Part shown: piece after piece, positions 34,886 to 46,612 of the stretch
Numbering within the stretch: position 1 is the stretch's first letter
Layout: each line of letters begins with the position of its first letter
Source: Margaritifera margaritifera
Lineage: Eukaryota > Mollusca > Bivalvia > Unionida > Margaritiferidae
Assembly (NCBI GenBank): GCA_029931535.1
Contig: JAQPZY010001129.1
Location: 1,279,175 to 1,343,174 of the forward strand
Direction of reading: 5' to 3'
Length of the DNA: 64,000 nucleotides
Notes under the pieces: model-generated
Databases searched by the model: none
Told to the model about the DNA's origin: nothing
What the model saw: the letters and a program-made list of their open reading frames with translations, nothing else
Made by a program: the position numbers and the translations under genes

Positions 34886-34899
34886 CCGCTAGAGGGCAC
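34886..34899. promoter_or_regulatory. CTCF-like motif
   Basis: CCGCTAGAGGGCAC fits the CTCF core consensus CCASYAGRKGGCRS with one mismatch. A weaker match, CCCCTAGAGGGTAC, is at about 48530. Confidence 0.3.
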
Positions 34900-35976
34900 T
34901 GGCGATCAAGATTAACATTTTCTCAAAATGTCAACCTCATTACACCTGGTACTTTCTCCGCTTTCGTATGTAAAAAGCCGACATTATTATATCCGAATGT
35001 ATTCATGGTTGAAAGGTCAAATGTCTATATTTAGCGTATACAACATATTCGGGGAAAATAAACGAAAACCGATCTTTTCAAAACGCAGAAAAAGTAAATA
35101 AACAAACATATACGCTCACCTACGCCTACTTTTTAATTACTTTGTAGTTCTTTTTACGAGAATAATCGTAAAATGTGTGCGAATATTTGCGAAAAACCCA
35201 CGAATTACGTCTTTTTAAAGGTCACCCATGCCAGCAAGAATGGTAACTCTTCCCGGCACATGGGTACGTACAAAAAACACGACATAAATTGGGTTCAAAA
35301 ACACACGTAAACTTGATTTTATGAAAGGGCAGACGTTTATACAAAGGAATCGGATTATACAAAGGTATTGTCATTCATTATACCAAATTTATTACAACAT
35401 TTTGGTACAACTTTTGTTGTGTAATGTAATTTTGAGAATAGAGACTCGACGGGTGATACTGATAATGATATTGATAATAAGTATGTGATTGTGATCATTT
35501 AGATATCATCAATGTCAGGACATCTGCTCTAGGTACGATTCTTAGCTAGAGACACTGGTATTCAAATTAAAATGTTCATGTTTAGTAGAGGCGAAAAAGA
35601 GATAAAAGTTAAACTTATTTTCAGAATTTTGAAAATGAAAACAAATTCATTTCATGACATTTTTTGTGAATATCAATATGAATATTGTCATAATAAAGAA
35701 CAGAAAATCTATCTCTTGTATTTCTCTATTTAAACAAAAACATAATCATAACTATTTCTTGAGAACCAAATCAGTGCCAGTAGTAGAATTGTGGAAGTAT
35801 TCAAAGCAAGTCATTTTTATGTTTTTTTGTCATTGATTTTATTTTATAGATATGAAAACTGACCAAAAATATCTTATCATAACTAAATTCTAAAATGGCA
35901 ATTGTTATTTACTAAATTGTGATTTCTGATCAATGTATATATGTACAAGAACACTGTAATGCATTTGCACTATTGC

Positions 35977-36720
35977 TTTTAAGAGTAACATACAATTTAA
36001 ACTTGTGTATGACTCGTGATTATGGTATTTCATGCAAAAATGTTAGTGGGGCACGTGATAAAAAGGAACTGAAAGGCTTCAGAAGTACCTGGAACATAGA
36101 AAAAGTTAATTTATTTTTGAAGCTGAATGTTCACAAAACATTTATATATAACCATATGTAAGAAATATGCAACTTTCAGCATGAAATAACATGATGTCAA
36201 GAATTTGCAAAAAGTGACCAAAGACCAATATTAACAATGGTGGACGGCTCATGTGTTTGAATGCTTCCTGTGAATTTATTTGAAAAGATATAATAAAGAT
36301 GGGTTCATTTTTGAATTCTGCACACTCAAATTATGCAGAAAAGGTTCCATTTTAAGAGCAACATATAATTTCAACTTGTGTATGACTGAAAAATATAGTA
36401 TTTCATGCAAAAATGTTAGGGGGGTGCTTGTAAAAAAGGCACAGGGGGGCTTCTGAAATACCTGGAACATAGAAAAAGTCAATTTATTCTTAAAGCTGAA
36501 TGTTCACAAAACATTTCTATATAAACATAGGTAAGAAATATGCAAATTTCAGCTTGAAATAACATGAGGTCAGGAATTTGCAAAAAGTGCCAAAGACCAA
36601 TATTAAAAATGGTGAATGGTACATGTGTTTGAATGCTTCCTGTGAATTTATTTGAAAAGATATCATAAAGGTGGGTTCATTTTTGAAATCTGCACACTCA
36701 AATTATGCAGAAAACATTCA
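35977..36720 (+). repeat. 372-bp tandem duplication
   Basis: Two copies (about 35977-36348 and 36349-36720) end alike in CACACTCAAATTATGCAGAA. They share ATTTCATGCAAAAATGTTAG and CTGGAACATAGAAAAAGT. Differences are scattered substitutions and small indels, including a G-rich tract in the second copy. No coding frame is conserved across both. Confidence 0.9.
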
Positions 36721-37162
36721 ATTTTTGTATATTCTATAATTCCGAAAAAATCATCCCCTGTTGCTAGTTACAACTCGTAAGAAATTCAAAATGGCGCATA
36801 CGATTCAACCTAAAAAATGCAAAATAATGACAATGCAAATGACAAGAAAAAATGCCATAAAGCCAGTATATATGTCATATTCATTGGAAGATACTATTTT
36901 AGAAAACCTCAGTCAAATACAATTTTTAGGGGTCAGGGGTCACATAATCATTACTGAGAAGTGATCCGAAATGGAACATTCAAATAGCGATAACAACGTA
37001 GCCAGGATGCGCTTCCGTCAGCAGAATGCCACCATCTTACTATTTTTTTACAGAGATGGTACCCCTATTTACTGGCCTCCCATTCTTTTAACTCGAATTT
37101 GGATTATTTCATGGATGGCGGGAAAATTTACTTCATCGTCTGCGCAAATGAAACCATCTATA
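36721..37162. other. Short intergenic stretch with promoter-like motifs
   Basis: Contains AAAATGGCGCATACG near 36789 and GCGCTTCCG with GCCACCATCTTA near 37010-37040, resembling ETS and YY1 sites. Two 64-67-codon frames show no domain. Nothing firm. Confidence 0.3.
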
Positions 37163-39363
37163 TAGTATGGGCCTGTTCCATTCTGAATCGTATCTTGGAG
37201 TCCCCGATTTTGACGCACATAAGTACTTACTTTCACCTTGTCATAAATATACTCCTTTCATAGTGATACCTCATTATATAGAAACATTAGTTATTTTAGC
37301 AAAGTATGCATAAAAAATGACATTGATATATTCCCTAATACTCTTCTTTGCATGCTTTGAACCAGACGACCCCTTGTCGGAAAGTTTGTGTATTACGTCA
37401 CCCATTATGACCCACTTCACAGAAGTCTTTCTTTAAGTGACACTTTTGTACATACGGTCAGGGAATAAAACTATATTGATGAGGAACATCAATAGGACAT
37501 AGAAAACTTAAGTTTATCGGAAAAATTACAGAAAGATATTTAACTTGGCATTCCTAAAGCTTTTCTTACATTTATCATAAATGTAATTTTGGTACAGATT
37601 TTGTCTCGAAAGCAAAAAGAATCAAATTTTTAAAAATCATGATGGTATTATTATAAAATCGTGTCCTTATTATTAAAATATTATTAGATTTAGCATGTGT
37701 CTTTTTTCCCAATACTTAATTGGCATTGTGAACATGCAGAGCCTCAATCCTTGAATGTAAAGTTTTTGGAACATCAAAACTGTTTTGCATCCTTCACAAC
37801 TTTTTTTTTATCCAGAATACAAATAATCACAGACAGAAGACATACAGTTACAGGAGAAGGTTTTATTTTCATTAATAATCATTCTTGCCATTATCAAACA
37901 AAATCTTTAAAAAAATAAATTGGTCAAAATAAGTTAAATATCAAGAATGTCTTAAAAGATTATTGAAAAATCACTTTTTAAATTAATATTGCCTTATTAT
38001 CGGATAAAAAATCCTAAGACTTTTATTTAAATAAGCAAAAATGTAAAGGATACTAATTTAATTATGAAATATATCGTAAAAGTATGTTTCTTGTAAATTT
38101 CCACAAATTATAATAAGAAAGAACCACCTCTGAAAATCAGTTATGACAGATCCACATCAAACTGTATAACAGTGTACACCTTTCTAAACAGTGTTACTGA
38201 TGCATTATCAGCTGTGAATCACGTTGCTAACACACGTTGAGTAGCAGACTGGATGCCTATTATGGCGGGAAGTTTATTTGTCCCGTCAGAATAGTTAGTA
38301 AGGATTTTTATGAGGACTTGCTGATTGAAAAAAAGAGAATTAGTGAAATGGCGTTTTTTTTCAAGGTATGTATCTTTGTTTCATTTCACAACCGACAAGG
38401 ATAGGATTTTCGACAAATGTTGTGGTCTGTGTGACTCGATGTTGATCAGTGTACATTAATGTTGTGGTTTTGACGTCATTGAAAGATGCGTTCTCTCGAG
38501 AACTGGGAGTTTATGACACTGCGTCAAATTAGGTAAGCGTCAAAATAGGGTGTGGGACGATACACCACCTTCGGTCTTTGACAGTATTTACCAGGGCCAG
38601 TTACTATCTAGCTGAGGATTATTTAATCCCTTTATACCTTACAAAATTTCAAACCAAACCTTGTTCTGTCTGCGCACTTTTTTTAATTTCGAAAAATAAA
38701 ATTGTTAACGGCGAGAGCAATGTTAAAGAAATGTTATTTATAGTACAAGCACGGCCTAATACACGTCGTAAGGTGCATGATAGCGACGCGGATCCTCGCG
38801 CAGGTTTAAAGTCGGTACATTTATACTGTATAAAACGTGCATAATACCATCAGCTGTAATCAGTAAAATTAAAATAAAGGCTACGAAACGACAGTGAAAA
38901 AAATTTTAAAAAATATTGTCATCTGAATATTTTAATTATTACTTTAAATGTAGTCTAAGCACTAACATTTTAAATGCTACTTAATTATGAATGTTACAAA
39001 AATCTTATAAAGACATTTTTATTCAGACTGCATTATTTTGAAATGTGTGGCATATAATTAAGAACAAAATGATAAAGTCTGTATTCTACTTACATTACAT
39101 TTTTATGATTCAGATAATTTTTTTCACTAGTTTCGTAGCCTTTATTTTAATTTTACTGATTATAGCAGATGGTATTTGTGCTCATCGTTAACCACTTTAT
39201 TTTTCCAAATTAAAAAAGTCTGCACAGACGGAACAAGGTTTGGTTTGAAATTTTGTAAGGTATAAAGGGATTAAATAATCCTCAGCTAGACAGTAACTGG
39301 CCCAGGTAAATACTTTCAAAGACCAAAGGTTGTGTATGATTCAGAATGGACGGGCCCATACTA
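37163..39363. mobile_element. 2.2-kb TA-flanked element containing a fold-back insertion
   Basis: The left end is TAGTATGGGCCTGTTCCATT; the right end, read inward, is TAGTATGGGCCCGTCCATTC. The match continues through CTGAATC for about 30 bp with one 1-bp gap. TA flanks both sides (37161-37162, 39364-39365). The interior has no transposase I can recognise. A large inverted repeat occupies 38560-39340. TA sites fit Tc1/mariner-type or related elements. The span could also reflect two separate small copies bracketing host DNA, since MITE ends can be solitary. Confidence 0.5.
38560..39340. repeat. Inverted repeat (fold-back), arms ~230 bp
   Basis: The left arm (38560-38930) and the right arm (39108-39340, reversed) share long near-identical runs, for example TAGCTGAGGATTATTTAATC, ACCTTACAAAATTTCAAACC and AATAAAGGCTACGAAAC. 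The left arm carries about 130 bp (about 38710-38850, CpG-richer) absent from the right arm. An 88-codon frame at 38578 spans this extra piece and has no recognised domain. Confidence 0.85.
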
Positions 39364-39709
39364 TAGCTTTCCTTTTAAACCATATGGCCCTGAGAAAAGT
39401 TTCTTGAAAAATCCAGAAACTGTGTGGATTGAGGATGGTTTCAGACAGGAGAGGCTTTATTTACGTAAATAAATATAATGTGTGGAGCATTTTTGTATGA
39501 CTTCTCTTTGTTTTGTGGGAATAGAGCTGTATTTTAGGTGGTGCTCTACAGATGTTACGTACAGAGAGTGACGTGTAAGGTGAAGTTGTTTGTATTTACA
39601 ACCTGCACAATGGAGAGAATGTTGACATACCTCTATGATACTTTCATGTACTGGGGCCTGAAATTTCTTTACATACTGTACTTGTGGAAATTGTACATGA
39701 TCTAAGCTC
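39364..39709. other. Short intergenic stretch
   Basis: Nothing recognised. The last eight bases (CTAAGCTC, 39702-39709) are the left target duplication of the next hAT element. Confidence 0.5.
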
Positions 39710-40643
39710 TAGGGGTGCGCGATATCAAATATCGGTATATTGTGGTACTGAACCTACGATAATTTTGATAAAAAGCTGCAATGAAACTCTGTTATTTTAA
39801 TAAATTAATATTAGCAATGTTTCACCACTTAAAATAGTTTCCAACTGACAATGACCGATTGAATTCCATACCTGTACCTTCGGTGATCTACTTCAGTAAG
39901 ATTTATATTTTGTTTCCCTGGGAAGTTGCATCAATGTAAATCTTCATCCTTCTGAAGCCTTAGCTTCTCTATGTCAACAAATAAGCACCTTGCAGACATT
40001 GATTACTAACTGACATTGACCTTGAGCAACAAGCGTTTCAAGCATGGCTGAGTACGATCTGGTGAAAAATTAGAAAGCACGGTCGGCCACATGGATTCAT
40101 TTTGCGTTAAGAAAGAGTAAAACGGACAGGAAGATTGATGAGGGCAATTGCTGTGTGCCGATATGTGAGGCTCATGTTAAGTTTTCTGATGGAACCACAA
40201 GTCTAACCTACCATATGAACAAGCACCATCCTGGGAAAATTAGGCATTACAAGAAGACAGCCAATAGATCATTGATGTCTACTGATGGGAGTTTATCGTG
40301 TGATCACAATTCTGATCTTTCTAAAGCTAAAGTGTCACTGCCAACCGAGAATCTTACCAGGGCTCCTTGGCACAAAATACCCCTCCCATTCTTCATGTGC
40401 TTTACTGATAACTGTCAAGGTGTACAGATTCATCATAAAGGACTTGCGTCCATAACAAATAGTGGATTCGCCAGAGTTTAGAGACCTTTTACATAAACTT
40501 ATCCCTCGATACAATGTTCCAGGTAGGAAGCAGTTTGCAGAGGTGATCATTCCATTCTTAAATCAATATTTTGCAATAATATTGTAATATTTCACATAAT
40601 ATTGTAATGTATCGCAATATGAGTTTCAAATTCAATACCTCTA
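39710..40643 (+). mobile_element. Internally deleted hAT element 1
   Basis: A 934-bp element flanked by 8-bp direct repeats CTAAGCTC (39702-39709) and CTAAACTC (40644-40651), one mismatch. Its ends are TAGGGGTG and, read inward, TAGAGGTA. An 8-bp duplication is the hAT signature. It carries a BED-finger transposase fragment and lacks the catalytic core. Confidence 0.8.
40043..40585 (+). pseudogene. hAT transposase fragment with BED zinc finger (ZBED-like)
   Basis: Starting at an ATG at 40043 (MAEYDLVKN, then a stop), the frame continues with ATWIHFALRK, CCVPICEAHV and LTYHMNKHHPGK. These are the aromatic, Cys-Cys and His-His elements of a BED finger. After a frame change near 40460 comes SPEFRDLLHKLIPRYNVPGR, the conserved segment following the BED finger in ZBED1-like transposases. 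It ends at TAA near 40583. The RNase H-like catalytic domain and the C-terminal dimerisation domain are absent, so this is a nonfunctional N-terminal remnant. Confidence 0.85.
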
Positions 40644-41409
40644 CTAAACTCACAGCTAACTAAAATGGCTGCTCCCATGTGCTAGAAAAATCAGCCTGAA
40701 CTAGTCCAAAGTACACTACCTTTAGCAGTTATTAAAATAGGGAAAATGAATTTTGCTAGAGTAGGCAATACCAGCTTTAGAAAGTGCAATGTATGAATCG
40801 CAAAATATATAAAAAGTAAAAAATGTTATCTGCTCGTTTTTTTCTTCATATTTTATCTTTGAAGTCAAGGAAGTGAAAATGACCAAGCGGAGGTGGAAGT
40901 TTTTTTATAGTTGCACATCTGAAGTAAGGCTAAGCTACTCTATAATCCAAATTACACCCATAGATCATACACCAGAAAAAGGAATTACCTTGGCCAGGAC
41001 CAGTTTTTCTTGATCGTACATAAATATCTACGCACATGTTTAATTTATTCATAATCGTGATCAATCATCAATTTGTCAAAAAAATACTTACCTGGCGTAA
41101 ATGCATGGGTATTTACCTTAGTTTGCCGAGCATATACCGGTAATCCATTCTTGCCTTTGCAGGCGACAATTTATTGTTGTAATCGATCGCGACCAATGCA
41201 TGTATGGCTTCTAATCCACTTATTGGTGCATTTACGCGGTGGTGCTAATCCTATTGAATCAAAATAAACATTGCCACGCGTATTTATCGCATATGCAACC
41301 CAATGTGTTCCAAGACCAGACAAATGAATCTAAATTGGTTATTCCAGTTTCATATTTGTTCAAACATCGATGACAATTCATCACACATGAAAACACCTCT
41401 GAAGTGTTT
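40644..41409. other. Intergenic, nothing recognised
   Basis: Begins with the right target duplication of hAT element 1. Open frames are short and without domain. Confidence 0.5.
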
Positions 41410-41430
41410 TATTATTATTATTACTATTAT

Positions 41431-41476
<46 letters not shown>
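41410..41476. repeat. (TTA)n/(TA)n compound microsatellite
   Basis: ATT repeats (41410-41435) run into an AT run to about 41476. Confidence 0.95.
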
Positions 41477-41479
<3 letters not shown>

Positions 41480-41511
41480 CAGATATGCAACCTTTGATCG
41501 ACACACAAGCA

Positions 41512-41564
41512 ACTTTTGGGCGACCACAGTCGCCGAGAGGATATATCTAGTGTCGCCCAAAAGT
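41512..41564. repeat. Hairpin with 13-bp perfect stem
   Basis: ACTTTTGGGCGAC (41512-41524) and GTCGCCCAAAAGT (41552-41564) form a perfect stem around a 27-base loop. Possibly a tiny MITE; no target duplication identified. Confidence 0.6.
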
Positions 41565-41942
41565 AAAACAATATTCCTTACCATTTCTGTTAAAAGAAAA
41601 ATGTATTAGATATTTCAGAATTATGAATGAGATAGTAATAAGGTTAAACCTTACTTTAAAACCAAGTTTATTTGAAAGGATTTGTTGATTTTGACATTTT
41701 ATAGTTTTGATATATATTCGCGGTGCAACCTTCCGGCGACATCATGTATACTGTGGATATTTCTGTTGATAGGATGTATATTTACATTACTACAGCAGAT
41801 TTTAAAATGCTTTTTTATCATCATCGTTGTTACGTGTCGAACCATTATCATTCATAAATAATGTTAAAGTTAAAACCCAACGTATTAGCTAAGTTTAGGC
41901 CCACTTCTAAGCTTAACTGCTTTGATCATACATTCTAGTGTG
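41565..41942. other. Intergenic, upstream of candidate promoter
   Basis: No gene seen. AT-rich, becoming less so towards 41940. Confidence 0.4.
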
Positions 41943-41970
41943 ATGCGCATGCTTATAGTCAGCTTCCGGA
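41943..41970 (+). promoter_or_regulatory. NRF1- and ETS-like promoter motifs
   Basis: TGCGCATGC (about 41944-41952) and CTTCCGG (about 41963-41969) lie 30-55 bp upstream of the ATG at 41996. This pairing is common in metazoan housekeeping promoters without a TATA box. Confidence 0.35.
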
Positions 41971-41995
41971 CAAACCGACCAGGGTATTCGAAATA

Positions 41996-42031
41996 ATGGC
42001 TGCTTTACCATTAAGCCACGGAATGCGCATG
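41996..42031 (+). CDS. Candidate first coding exon (MAALPLSHGMRM)
   Basis: The ATG has a good context (A at -3, G at +4). Twelve codons lead to ATG/GTAATG, a possible phase-0 donor at 42032. It is placed just after NRF1- and ETS-like motifs. I cannot identify the protein. The following candidate exon at 42293 continues in frame. The evidence is splice-like signals and promoter motifs only. Confidence 0.3.
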
Positions 42032-42292
42032 GTAATGACTATACATGTAACGGATGGATTCGCAAACGTAACAGCGATTTAGCATTGTAGAGAGAGTTTT
42101 CGCAAATGTTGGAGGGGTGGGGTTGATGCTGCCATTTGACTGGCTATGTCTGTGTAACCGTGACGTGCTGAAAGTACATTCGATCATCGTGACTCCTGTT
42201 ACAATGTTGGTCAAAATAACACATAACTTGTATTAGTCTTAGTCGAAGTGCATACTTGAGATTAAAGATTAGTTGCTGTATTTAATCTACAG

Positions 42293-42332
42293 GCAACTTT
42301 GGTGCGGGAGGTACAGGGTGGTGCTGTACATG
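42293..42332 (+). CDS. Candidate short second exon
   Basis: Acceptor AATCTACAG, 40 bp reading ATLVREVQGGAVH plus one base, then donor ATG/GTAAGG. It joins in phase 0 to the candidate exon ending at 42031. No stop in frame and both splice sites are good, but it is too short to assign to a family. A third piece with a matching phase might be 45411-45481 (acceptor ACATGTAG, IRELVILIQNGPQQEF, stop at 45479-45481); that is weaker still. Confidence 0.3.
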
Positions 42333-42640
42333 GTAAGGTTTCCACATGTCAGAAATATGGCAGTATAAATTTTAGCTGAATTTTGTGCCCTTGATCAGGG
42401 ATATTTTTAATATGGATGAGCGTGGAGGGGATTGAGTAATCTCCATGGCTAAAAAAGGGGTGTTTTTTATCCAAGATTTCAAATTTGCCCTCAATGAAGA
42501 ATGCTTGGAGTAACCTCTGCATTTATTTTAGGTAACAATGGTGTTTTTTTCCAGTTGTGTACAGTATGCAGTTTCTCAGTGCAGCCTATTTTTGATGACA
42601 GCTTGTTCAAGAGAATATTCTTATTTAGATTTATTATGAG
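42333..42640. other. Intergenic or intron
   Basis: Nothing recognised. The last eight bases (ATTATGAG) are the left target duplication of hAT element 2. Confidence 0.4.
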
Positions 42641-43994
42641 TATGGGTGAAACGATACAACTCAATATGATTCACGATACACAGTCTACAATACGATACAT
42701 TATCGATACACATATCAACGTGATAGGTTTTTCATCCTTAGAAGGTCTGTCAGTGGTTGGGTGGTGCCATTTATTGTGTTGACGTATAGGTTATATTTTC
42801 AGTATGCGAATTACAGAGACAGAATTCTCATCTGTTCATGTGCCATTCTCATCCTTGACAAGATATAAAAAAAATACTTCCAAACAGACTACCTGTTAGT
42901 TGTCAGTGACTTTAATTCAACTTTTTTGGCCATTTCAGGCTGCTTCATGTTGATCACAGGGGCTTGTATTGTTGCTTACAACTTATCTATCAGTCATACA
43001 TGTACTATATAATACTACAAGGGAGGACACTTCTCTCCCTTCTTGCACGACCTATTTAAGAATCAACGCTGATATTTCAAGCTACACTTCGCACGGCGTA
43101 ATAAATTTGGTACCAATATTTAGCTTGGGTATTCGACTTTGTATGCCTACACAAAGTTTTACTTACTACCACACCTCTAAGGAATGCTAGAACATTTTAC
43201 CACGTTACCATGATCAGATAATCAGTAGGCGTAGTACATCATTTTCGGTCAACCTATGAGAGGGCCGTATTCCATTCAGCTCGTTGCATTTGCATATTAA
43301 GCGGGCGCAATCATGGCCATGTTGACCATTAGTGTGGGAAAATGATCTGGCATTACTTAAAGGTGTGGTAGTAAGTCAAACTTTGTGTAGGCATACAAAG
43401 TCGAATGCCTGAGCTAAACATCGATACCAAATTTATTATGCTATGCGAAATATAGCTCAAAATATCAGCATCAATTCTTAAATAGGTCGCACGAGAAGGG
43501 AGAGAAGTGTCCTCCCTTTTAGTATTTATATAGTACATGTATGACTGATAGGTAAATTGTAAGCAACAATATGATACCCTGTGATTTTGATCAGTGGTTA
43601 TTAAATTATCAGTAAAGTACTTAGATCATATATGGAGAACAAACCCGAAATGTCTTCTTTACGTTGAGATATGTTATTAGTAGCTGAACATGCTGACAGA
43701 ATAAAATAATTAGCATGGAATGGGGGGAAAGCAGATTTTGGTGTTAATTTGTAGAAGGCGAGTGGCTGTCGTCAATAGTTACTTTTTACTGACAGAAATG
43801 AGTGCATATGCCTGCTGTGGCTTTCTCAGATGTATTCTCAATTTAAAGAATAAAAAGGCAAATGACTAATAATTATTCACTGCTGCTAAAGATTAAAGTA
43901 ATTTGTATAGGGTAAATATCACTTTGTATCGATTCTTCGCCTCTTGTATTGATATGGAAAAATATCAATATATCAATTAATTGTTTCACCCCTA
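42641..43994. mobile_element. hAT element 2, non-autonomous, carrying a fold-back
   Basis: A 1354-bp element with ends TATGGGTGAAAC and, read inward, TAGGGGTGAAAC (11 of 12 match). It is flanked by 8-bp repeats ATTATGAG (42633-42640) and AGTATGAG (43995-44002), one mismatch. The left subterminal region repeats GATAC several times, as does hAT element 3; subterminal motif repeats are typical transposase-binding regions of hAT elements. No transposase remains. Confidence 0.8.
42950..43597. repeat. Fold-back inverted repeat inside hAT element 2
   Basis: The left arm (42950-43190) and the reversed right arm (43356-43597) are close copies, sharing ATCAGTCATACATGTACTAT, CCTATTTAAGAATCAACGCT-like and TTGTATGCCTACACAAAGTT segments. 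The loop is about 165 bp. The two arms have similar open frames (REDTSLPSCTTYLRINADIS versus REDTSLPSRATYLRIDADIL), explained by shared ancestry. Probably a fold-back MITE inserted in the hAT. Confidence 0.85.
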
Positions 43995-46612
43995 AGTATG
44001 AGCATTGGTATTTATTATAAGTGTGAAATATAGAAAATTACTGATGAGATTTTTACCATTTCTTTAAAATTCCTATATTTTCACATGCAAATTATATCTT
44101 TATATTGTCAAATGTGAAAATACAAGATTTCATATCATGTCATGTGATGTTTTCTAGTGTATGCCTATAGAAGTTATACTTGCAGCGAGAAAAACTAGCA
44201 TTTTGTGAGCTTGAGCAATAATAGAAACTGCATTACCTTTCAAGCATGGAAATTTTTTATTGCAGAAGACATTTGACTCGCCACTGTTTGCTTCTGTACC
44301 AAGTTATATATCTTTAACAGCCTTGACAACAATGTAAACAATTCGGTGTGCTGCATCACTTAATTTGACTTGCTTTTGTGGTCAGATTGGGTAAGAAAAA
44401 GGTTACAAAATGTCAAATATTGAATTTATTGAAACAGATTAGGTGATCCCAAATTTACCGTTCACTCAGATGGCTTATATTTTCTATGATCAACCAATAA
44501 ATGTGATTGAAATTTAGGTGAACTTATGAAAAGGGTGGTGGAGGTAGTATGCTGAATAGTGAATTGAATTTTAAAAGCTTCATTTCAGAAGCAAGTTTGG
44601 TATATAATAACAAGAACATTATTTTTTCCTGTTTATGTACCAGATATATTTCATCTGTTATTGTTAGGCCGGTGTGGAGTTCTAGGCCATCTTTAAAGGA
44701 CTGACCATTTAATTGGGGGGAGGGCTGGGATTCTCTTTCGATAGGATATTTTCTTTTTTTTTTATCAATAGATAAGTAATTTTTGTACACTAATATAATG
44801 GATATAATTAGTTTTTTTTTCTTTCTACAAATCGGAGTAAGAATATTGTTTTCAAGTAATGTAAGGGCTGGACATGTTTTTTTTTAACCCAGTTTACCCA
44901 CCACCACCACCGTCTGAAAATGTAGTGGTCAGTCCCTAATGACCCTAACACTGTTTTTCCTGTGATAGTCCCAGTGGACTAGGTGCATTAACTGATTTAA
45001 AAGTAGGTGTGGGCTTATCATAGGATATTTCTTTCCCAACATTAACAATTGCTAAAATATGTTGAAGTGGGGATTGGACTTATCAAGTGTGGGCTTATCA
45101 TTGGAGAAGTACAGCAAGTTCATTCGTTTGATATATTGCACAAAAGAAAGTGTGCAGTGTTTCCCCAGGGCTTTTTACTGTAGTGCTCTTGCTACACATA
45201 TCAGCCCACGATGCTTTAGAACCAACTGATATGCTTTATTGTTTCCCAGTATCCATTAAAAACCATTCTGTTAAATAAAAATCCTGTAATCTACCGGTAA
45301 TTCAAAGCCCGATCACTCAAATGACAACTGTTCTTAACCTCTTCTTGCGTATGTACATGTAATTATGATAATCCTTGATAATTACTAACTTGCCTAGCCA
45401 CTACATGTAGAGATCAGAGAGTTGGTGATTCTGATTCAGAATGGCCCACAGCAGGAGTTCCCCAAAGAAAGATCATATTAAACAAAAGACGGGTTTAAAT
45501 AGTGAATGAAAGATTTCATATGCTTGGGTGGAAATCAGTGAATCCGATGGTACATTTTCCATATTGCTAAATTATAGTTTAGATCCACTTAGTTATCAAT
45601 GGGTGATATGACGGAGTGGTGTGGGTGGTGTACAATTCCTTTGGCACTGTTAGAATCTATTTATTTTTATATTTATTGTAGTAGCAGTAGTAGTTGTGAT
45701 TGTTATCTTGTTATTTTCTGCAACATGTGACAAGGAACCTCATGAATAAAAATTGCAAGTTACTCACGAGTTGCTCTTATATTTACACAAGTATACTCTC
45801 AGCAAGAAAAAAAAGTTTCATTAATAAATGTAACTCAAGTGGGCATTGTCCTGTGAAATGTATATATTTGAAATATTTCTCCAACAATAAAAATATAGTT
45901 TGCAATTGGAATGTACCGCATTATAAATTAAATGGTGACATTTTTTAATCATTATATTGCTGCATTAATAGGTGTCATCTTTTTATTTGTGAGAATTGCA
46001 GATTAAAGAATAAAATCCTCACCCAGTGGGCTATTTCTACACAATTCATAATTTCCACAGATGAACTTAAAACCACATTACGTCTTTGACATTTGGAATA
46101 AATATAACTTGGATTGTTTTATCGTTTATTTAAATTCAAAGACTACTGAGTTTTGACCTTAAATCATGTTATAACTTGGGAAAATTAAGAATATTATTCA
46201 AATATGTATACTTCTTTTATATCTCAATGATATTGATATTTTAACCTTTATGATGATAACGTGTTTTTGAAAACATTTTATGATGCTACCATGCACTTAA
46301 CCCAATCCTATCAGAAATTTCTGATGTGTCTGTGTGTGTCACGTTTGACAAATGTTTTGTCAATGACAAGTCAGGAAATGTTTATTCTAGTAACCTGTGG
46401 GGACCGTCTTCATAAATTTTGGGGACATCTGCACAAAATTGGCAAACATTGTAAATTTCCATAATTATATTTTTCTATTTTAGTATATTACGAGACGAGT
46501 CATCACTTGATGCTGGCATAAAAAGAGCAGTCTCTGCACTCACATTTTTAAGTTTTGACCAGATTTCTCTCATACAAGGGTAGCAGTTATTTTAAACTAT
46601 AAATATTAGCAT
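43995..46612. other. Intergenic, little recognisable
   Basis: No firm gene. A pair of TGTGGGCTTATCAT motifs lies near 45010 and 45090. The candidate terminal exon at 45411-45481 is mentioned under 42293. Other open frames are low-complexity. Confidence 0.4.

Larger units (their letters stand above)
34000..35976. other. Intergenic sequence with promoter-like and insulator-like motifs
   Basis: No gene recognised. (GT)n at 34349-34366. 34560-34900 is richer in CpG than its surroundings and holds the motifs listed separately at 34656 and 34886. Open frames of 77 codons (plus) and 100 codons (minus) overlap there without family features. Confidence 0.4.

Noticed and set aside
38346..38366. First exon MAFFFK followed by GTATGT
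   Set aside because: Only six codons formed by a poly-T run within a repeat-flanked region; no supporting signals.
45411..45481. Terminal exon reading IRELVILIQNGPQQEF
   Set aside because: Phase fits the candidate exon at 42293, but it is short, and GATTCAGAATGG also resembles the end of the element at 39340; not strong enough for a separate call.
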